Assembly (NCBI GenBank): GCA_910586015.1
Contig: CAJUGJ010000004.1
Span: 62,001 to 126,000, forward strand
Length of the DNA: 64,000 nt
Source of the DNA: an uncultured Lachnospiraceae bacterium
GTDB lineage: Bacteria; Bacillota; Clostridia; Lachnospirales; Lachnospiraceae
Direction: 5' to 3'
Part shown: positions 60,464 to 64,000 of the stretch, piece after piece
Layout: each line of letters opens with the position of its first letter
How positions within the stretch are numbered: position 1 is the stretch's first letter
Made by a program: the position numbers and the translations under genes
Notes under the pieces: model-generated
The model's input: the letters and a program-made list of their open reading frames with translations, nothing else
The model's database searches: none
What the model was told of the DNA's origin: nothing

Positions 60464-63094
60464 TTAGCGAAGAGGAATTCTAACTATACTTACAGAATAT
60501 TTTGGTGCAGTATACTCAAATTCCTCTGCAATTTCTAACTCTGAAGTATTTGGTATGATCTCTTCTGGTTTTTCTTTTGAATTTTGTGCGTTCTTTTCCA
60601 CTCCTCCTAATACTGTTATACGTGCTTTTCCCTTTGGCACTATATCAAGAGTGAAATGAACTTTTTCTTCTTTTTGACTGGCATTAACTAATTTTATAAT
60701 CAGATCTCCCGTTTCTTCTTCTATACTTGCTGTTTCATAAATAGGAAGCACTGACTCAACAGGAAAACTATGTATCAACTTATCATCTAAATAACACTCT
60801 ATTAAATTAGGTGTAACGACAATTCGAATTTCATACCATTGTCCTGTCTTTATATGAATTGGTACAGTAGAACAGACATTTGTTTTTGCACCGCCTTGTG
60901 CCTGTTCTACTACACTTAATGTATTTCCCCAGCCTCCAATATTCCAATGATAAAAATTATTTAGATCCTTCACTGCAAATGGAATTAAAAACCCCTCTGC
61001 TCCTGATATCTTTTTAGCTTTACAGGTAAATGTATAATCACTCCAACTATTTTCTCCAATATAAACGGCACTCCCCATAACTGCATTATCTGTTGGATAT
61101 TTTGCATTTTTTTGAGCGAAGACGGAATTTCCATCATCCTCTACAATTCTCCACTCTCCTTGTCCAGAAGAAATCCAATCCTTTCCCTTCTCCTGAAAGT
61201 CTGTTTCGTATAATATTTCTCCTGTTTTATTATTAACTACCTTAACATCATCAAACTCTGCACTGGTCAGCCATGTGCCCAGTCCAACTCTTCCATGAAT
61301 TTCACCTGCTTTTCGATCTGTGTCTAGCTGGGATTCTACTATATAGTCTCCTTTATTTTCTGCAAATAGTTTTTGTACGTAATAATTGACCGAGCCGAAA
61401 ACCAAAGAATTGTTAAACCAGATTAAGTCTGGTGACCACTGAGATTGATGTAAATTACCAAACAGTGGAGCATATGCTGTCATTTTTACCAGATCAGAAT
61501 TTCTCTCTAATCCAGTCATATATGCTGCTTCTGCTATCGCAGCATATAACGTGTTTGACTTTGCCGCATACTCTCCTAAAAATACATCTGTACCTGTTCT
61601 GTTATAGGCATCATAACGGGTAACATTATTTAAAAACCACTCTGGCGCATTATAATAATGCTCATCTACCAAGTCAGCATACAAAACTTCTTCTCCATTA
61701 TGAGAATTAATTCGATTCCAAGCATATTCGTATAGATCGCCATTTGAAGACGGTCCTGATGTGGTGATGAGTAAAATTTCTGGATGTTCTTTTCTTAAAA
61801 CTTCCTGAAACTTTTCATACCTAGAAAAATATTCTGACTGCCACTGTTCATTTCCAATTCCAAGGTATTTCATCTGAAATGGTTCTGGATGTCCCATCTT
61901 AGCTCTGAGTGCTCCCCAAGTAGTAGAAACGTCTCCATTTGCAAATTCAATTAAATCTAACGCATCCTGTATATAGGTATCTAGTTCATGAATAGGTGTC
62001 ATAATATTGGTTCTGACCTGACATGCCATTCCACAGTTTAAAATCGGAACTGGTTCTGCTTCAAGGTCTTCACATAACAAAAAATATTCGTAAAATCCAA
62101 GTCCATAGGACTGATAATAGGGATAATTTTTGTTTGAATTCCAAAGGTTAATATTTTGTTTACGCTCTGCTACATCCCCTATCGTATCTTTCCAACAATA
62201 CGCTGTTTCCATTGTATTACCCTCTACAATACAGCCACCCGGAAATCGTATAAAAGATGGATGTAGATCTTCTAATAATGCTACTAGATCTGCGCGCAGA
62301 CCATTTTCTCGATTCTTATAAGTATCTGTTGGAAATAAAGAAATCATATCTGCGTCTACTGTTCCATTTTCCTCAAGAGTTAGAACAAGTTTTGCCTTTT
62401 TTGCACCTTCTGTCACTTTTAAAATGACTTCATATTTTTTCCACTCTTTTGTGATCCCTGAAATAGTATCCGAAGCAATTTCTAATTCTTCCTGAGAAGA
62501 ATTAGAAATTAGGCTTACTTTAAGTTTACCCAAATACTGATCGCTTTTTAAATAAACACTAAATCGATAGGAAGCTCCTTGTTTTATTGCCATTCCCTCT
62601 AAAAATCCTGTATTAGATAATCCAGCCGAAACTCCAGTCGTATTTTCTATCCGTACATAATGTGGATTATTTTCATTTAATGGAGTTTCTGTCTGTATAG
62701 AAAGTTCTCCTTCCTTATAACTTTGATATCCATGTAATCCTCCACGAGAAGCAATAGAATCTTCAAATTCAAAGGAACGATTTTGAATCATTTCTGCATA
62801 TAAACCACCATCACCTGCAAAATTAATATCTTCAAAAAAAAGTCCATATAACATATCACTGATTTCTATTACCTTATTCGAAGTATGAACTGTCAGTTTA
62901 TACTGTTCATTTTCTGATATAGTAGTATCTTTGTCTATGTTATCATTACTTTTATTTGTATCCTCTTTGTTATCTTTTGTGGTATTATCTGCATATACTC
63001 CTTTTTGCTCCTCTTCTGACTTATTACAACCTATTAGTGGTATTGTTGCACATAATAGAGCTAGTGTTAAAGTCATAATTTTTTTCCTTCTCAT
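60464..63094 (-). CDS. GH51-type alpha-L-arabinofuranosidase lipoprotein
   Basis: 876 aa. A lipoprotein signal (LLCATIPLIGC, lipobox Cys about 23) and an Asp/Asn/Lys linker precede the glycosidase. The acid/base Glu is in GIGNEQW (about E416) and the probable nucleophile Glu in FLGEYAAKS (about E508). An inserted region (about 615-800) with WLTSAEFDDVKVVNNKTGEILY resembles a concanavalin-like sugar-binding module before the C-terminal beta domain. It releases arabinose from arabinan or arabinogalactan at the cell surface. Its ATG overlaps the beta-galactosidase stop (TAATG). Confidence 0.85.
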   Translation of the reverse strand: MRRKKIMTLTLALLCATIPLIGCNKSEEEQKGVYADNTTKDNKEDTNKSNDNIDKDTTISENEQYKLTVHTSNKVIEISDMLYGLFFEDINFAGDGGLYAEMIQNRSFEFEDSIASRGGLHGYQSYKEGELSIQTETPLNENNPHYVRIENTTGVSAGLSNTGFLEGMAIKQGASYRFSVYLKSDQYLGKLKVSLISNSSQEELEIASDTISGITKEWKKYEVILKVTEGAKKAKLVLTLEENGTVDADMISLFPTDTYKNRENGLRADLVALLEDLHPSFIRFPGGCIVEGNTMETAYCWKDTIGDVAERKQNINLWNSNKNYPYYQSYGLGFYEYFLLCEDLEAEPVPILNCGMACQVRTNIMTPIHELDTYIQDALDLIEFANGDVSTTWGALRAKMGHPEPFQMKYLGIGNEQWQSEYFSRYEKFQEVLRKEHPEILLITTSGPSSNGDLYEYAWNRINSHNGEEVLYADLVDEHYYNAPEWFLNNVTRYDAYNRTGTDVFLGEYAAKSNTLYAAIAEAAYMTGLERNSDLVKMTAYAPLFGNLHQSQWSPDLIWFNNSLVFGSVNYYVQKLFAENKGDYIVESQLDTDRKAGEIHGRVGLGTWLTSAEFDDVKVVNNKTGEILYETDFQEKGKDWISSGQGEWRIVEDDGNSVFAQKNAKYPTDNAVMGSAVYIGENSWSDYTFTCKAKKISGAEGFLIPFAVKDLNNFYHWNIGGWGNTLSVVEQAQGGAKTNVCSTVPIHIKTGQWYEIRIVVTPNLIECYLDDKLIHSFPVESVLPIYETASIEEETGDLIIKLVNASQKEEKVHFTLDIVPKGKARITVLGGVEKNAQNSKEKPEEIIPNTSELEIAEEFEYTAPKYSVSIVRIPLR

Positions 63095-64000
63095 TACATT
63101 CCTCCAAAGGAAAACTCAAAATGTAATTTTTGATTGGAAATTAAGTGTTCTGGATGTGGCCATGCTCCCCAACTATTATCTCCTCCAATACCCATTTGAC
63201 CAAGAGAAGTTTTAATTACTGTATGATGAATTGGTGGTAATTCATAGGAGTGAGAAGCAGCTTCTAATTCATGTGGTGTATATGGAAGAGCACAAAAATC
63301 CATTGGAACTATATTCTCTTTAGCAAGTAATTCTTTTTCTTTGCTAAGACTAAGTCCTTTACAGCAAAAATACATACCATGTCCACTGCAATCTGTTATA
63401 GTGGCATATCTTACTCCAGTTTTATTTCCACATTCTTGTGGGATAACATAAGAAGCAATCGCATCTTTTGCGGTACTATGAAAATATCCTAACTTTGCTC
63501 CACGGTTGCGGTCACAATAATTTTCCTCTAATCCCATACCATACCAATCCACATTACTATAGTCTGCTGGTAGTTTGATAATCCATCCAAAATCAGGAAG
63601 TTCACTCATCTTTTCTACTGGCTCATAATCCATTGCGACCGAAATTCTTCCATTTGGATATATTGTATAAGTTAAAGTCAATGGTTTTACATCTCCCGGA
63701 AACTCATAAGAATATGTCATAACTGCTTTTTTCTCATCAAAAGAACAATCATAACTACATATTTTCGCATAAAGACTGGCAATCTTCCAGAGAGCTTCTC
63801 GAGATGCCATTCCGTTTCCTCTGTCATTATCAGTAGGAGCACGCCAAAAGTTTGGAGTTGGTTCTTTTGAAATTAACTCTCTACCTTCAAATTTATAAGA
63901 AATTAATCCCTTGCCTCCCTTGTCAAAAATAATAGAAAAGTTTCTACCCTTTATTCCAAAATTGAAATCGCAGTCAGCAACCCGAAATGCCGCTAGTTCT
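63094..64000 (-). CDS. GH2 beta-galactosidase, C-terminal part (cut by window edge)
   Basis: The last 300 or so codons of a LacZ-type enzyme, running off the right edge. PNFWRAPTDNDRGNG opens the family's C-terminal beta-sandwich (small-chain domain), followed by GWIIKLPADYSNVDWYGMGLEENYCDRNRGAKLGYF and the end HPEHLISNQKLHFEFSFGG. The catalytic residues lie outside the window. It is upstream of and coupled to the arabinofuranosidase gene, suggesting joint degradation of arabinogalactan-type glycans. Confidence 0.9.
   Translation of the reverse strand, partial: ELAAFRVADCDFNFGIKGRNFSIIFDKGGKGLISYKFEGRELISKEPTPNFWRAPTDNDRGNGMASREALWKIASLYAKICSYDCSFDEKKAVMTYSYEFPGDVKPLTLTYTIYPNGRISVAMDYEPVEKMSELPDFGWIIKLPADYSNVDWYGMGLEENYCDRNRGAKLGYFHSTAKDAIASYVIPQECGNKTGVRYATITDCSGHGMYFCCKGLSLSKEKELLAKENIVPMDFCALPYTPHELEAASHSYELPPIHHTVIKTSLGQMGIGGDNSWGAWPHPEHLISNQKLHFEFSFGGM

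Overview
The window is low-GC DNA from a spore-forming Clostridia, most like a gut Lachnospiraceae. The clues are an alpha/beta-type small acid-soluble spore protein, AGGAGG ribosome sites with several TTG/GTG starts, a Firmicutes-order S10-spc ribosomal operon, a pspA-ydjGHI-type operon and plant-glycan hydrolases. No tRNA, rRNA or CRISPR array was seen.

Layout. 1-2492: 5' part of glmM, an ssp spore gene and an alanine/glycine:cation symporter. 2495-6395 (minus): a probable unit of GH27 alpha-galactosidase, a zinc-ribbon protein, a DJ-1/PfpI protein and a secreted protein. The alpha-galactosidase is split after its eighth codon by a 662-nt insert with a recognisable group I intron core. 6471-7289: an OGG-type DNA glycosylase. 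7469-13197 (plus): an unusual four-gene operon, an HSP90-like GHKL ATPase interleaved with three paralogous 356-370 aa proteins sharing an S-D-C-x-A-C motif. 13222-32999 (minus): an 18-gene surface-polysaccharide operon. It has a CDP-3,6-dideoxyhexose module (RfbF/RfbG/RfbH) with a ThDP enzyme and an SDR that suggest a branched, yersiniose-like sugar, an SpsE/SpsF-SpsG-like nonulosonate module, glycosyl-, acyl- and pyruvyl-transferases, and a Wzm/Wzt-type ABC exporter.

33000-35431: upstream of that operon sit its promoter, a 9-bp G/C homopolymer, an omega-RNA-like structured region and an intact TnpB homologue that has lost all three RuvC catalytic acidic residues. This is a candidate RNA-guided transcription factor (TldR-like), facing a divergent XRE regulator across a repeat-rich promoter region. 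35439-38022: a LytTR / four-TM membrane protein / ABC transporter regulatory operon with a clear LytTR direct-repeat operator. 38230-40218: a large secreted Ig-like protein.

40557-53578 (minus): the S10-spc operon from rpsJ to infA, in canonical order but ending after infA; no rpmJ-rpsM-rpsK-rpsD-rpoA-rplQ follows. Its leader and several spacers hold well-formed small hairpins. 53669-54547: an rRNA methyltransferase-like gene. 54641-58489: pspA, a zinc-ribbon protein, a TPM protein and an SPFH protein, in the B. subtilis pspA-ydjGHI order. 58616-60387: an iron-containing alcohol dehydrogenase and an XRE regulator. 60464-64000 (minus): a GH51-type arabinofuranosidase lipoprotein and the 3' part of a GH2 beta-galactosidase, translationally coupled.

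The best candidates for undescribed biology are the catalytically dead TnpB locus, the HSP90-like/three-paralogue operon and the intron-split alpha-galactosidase.
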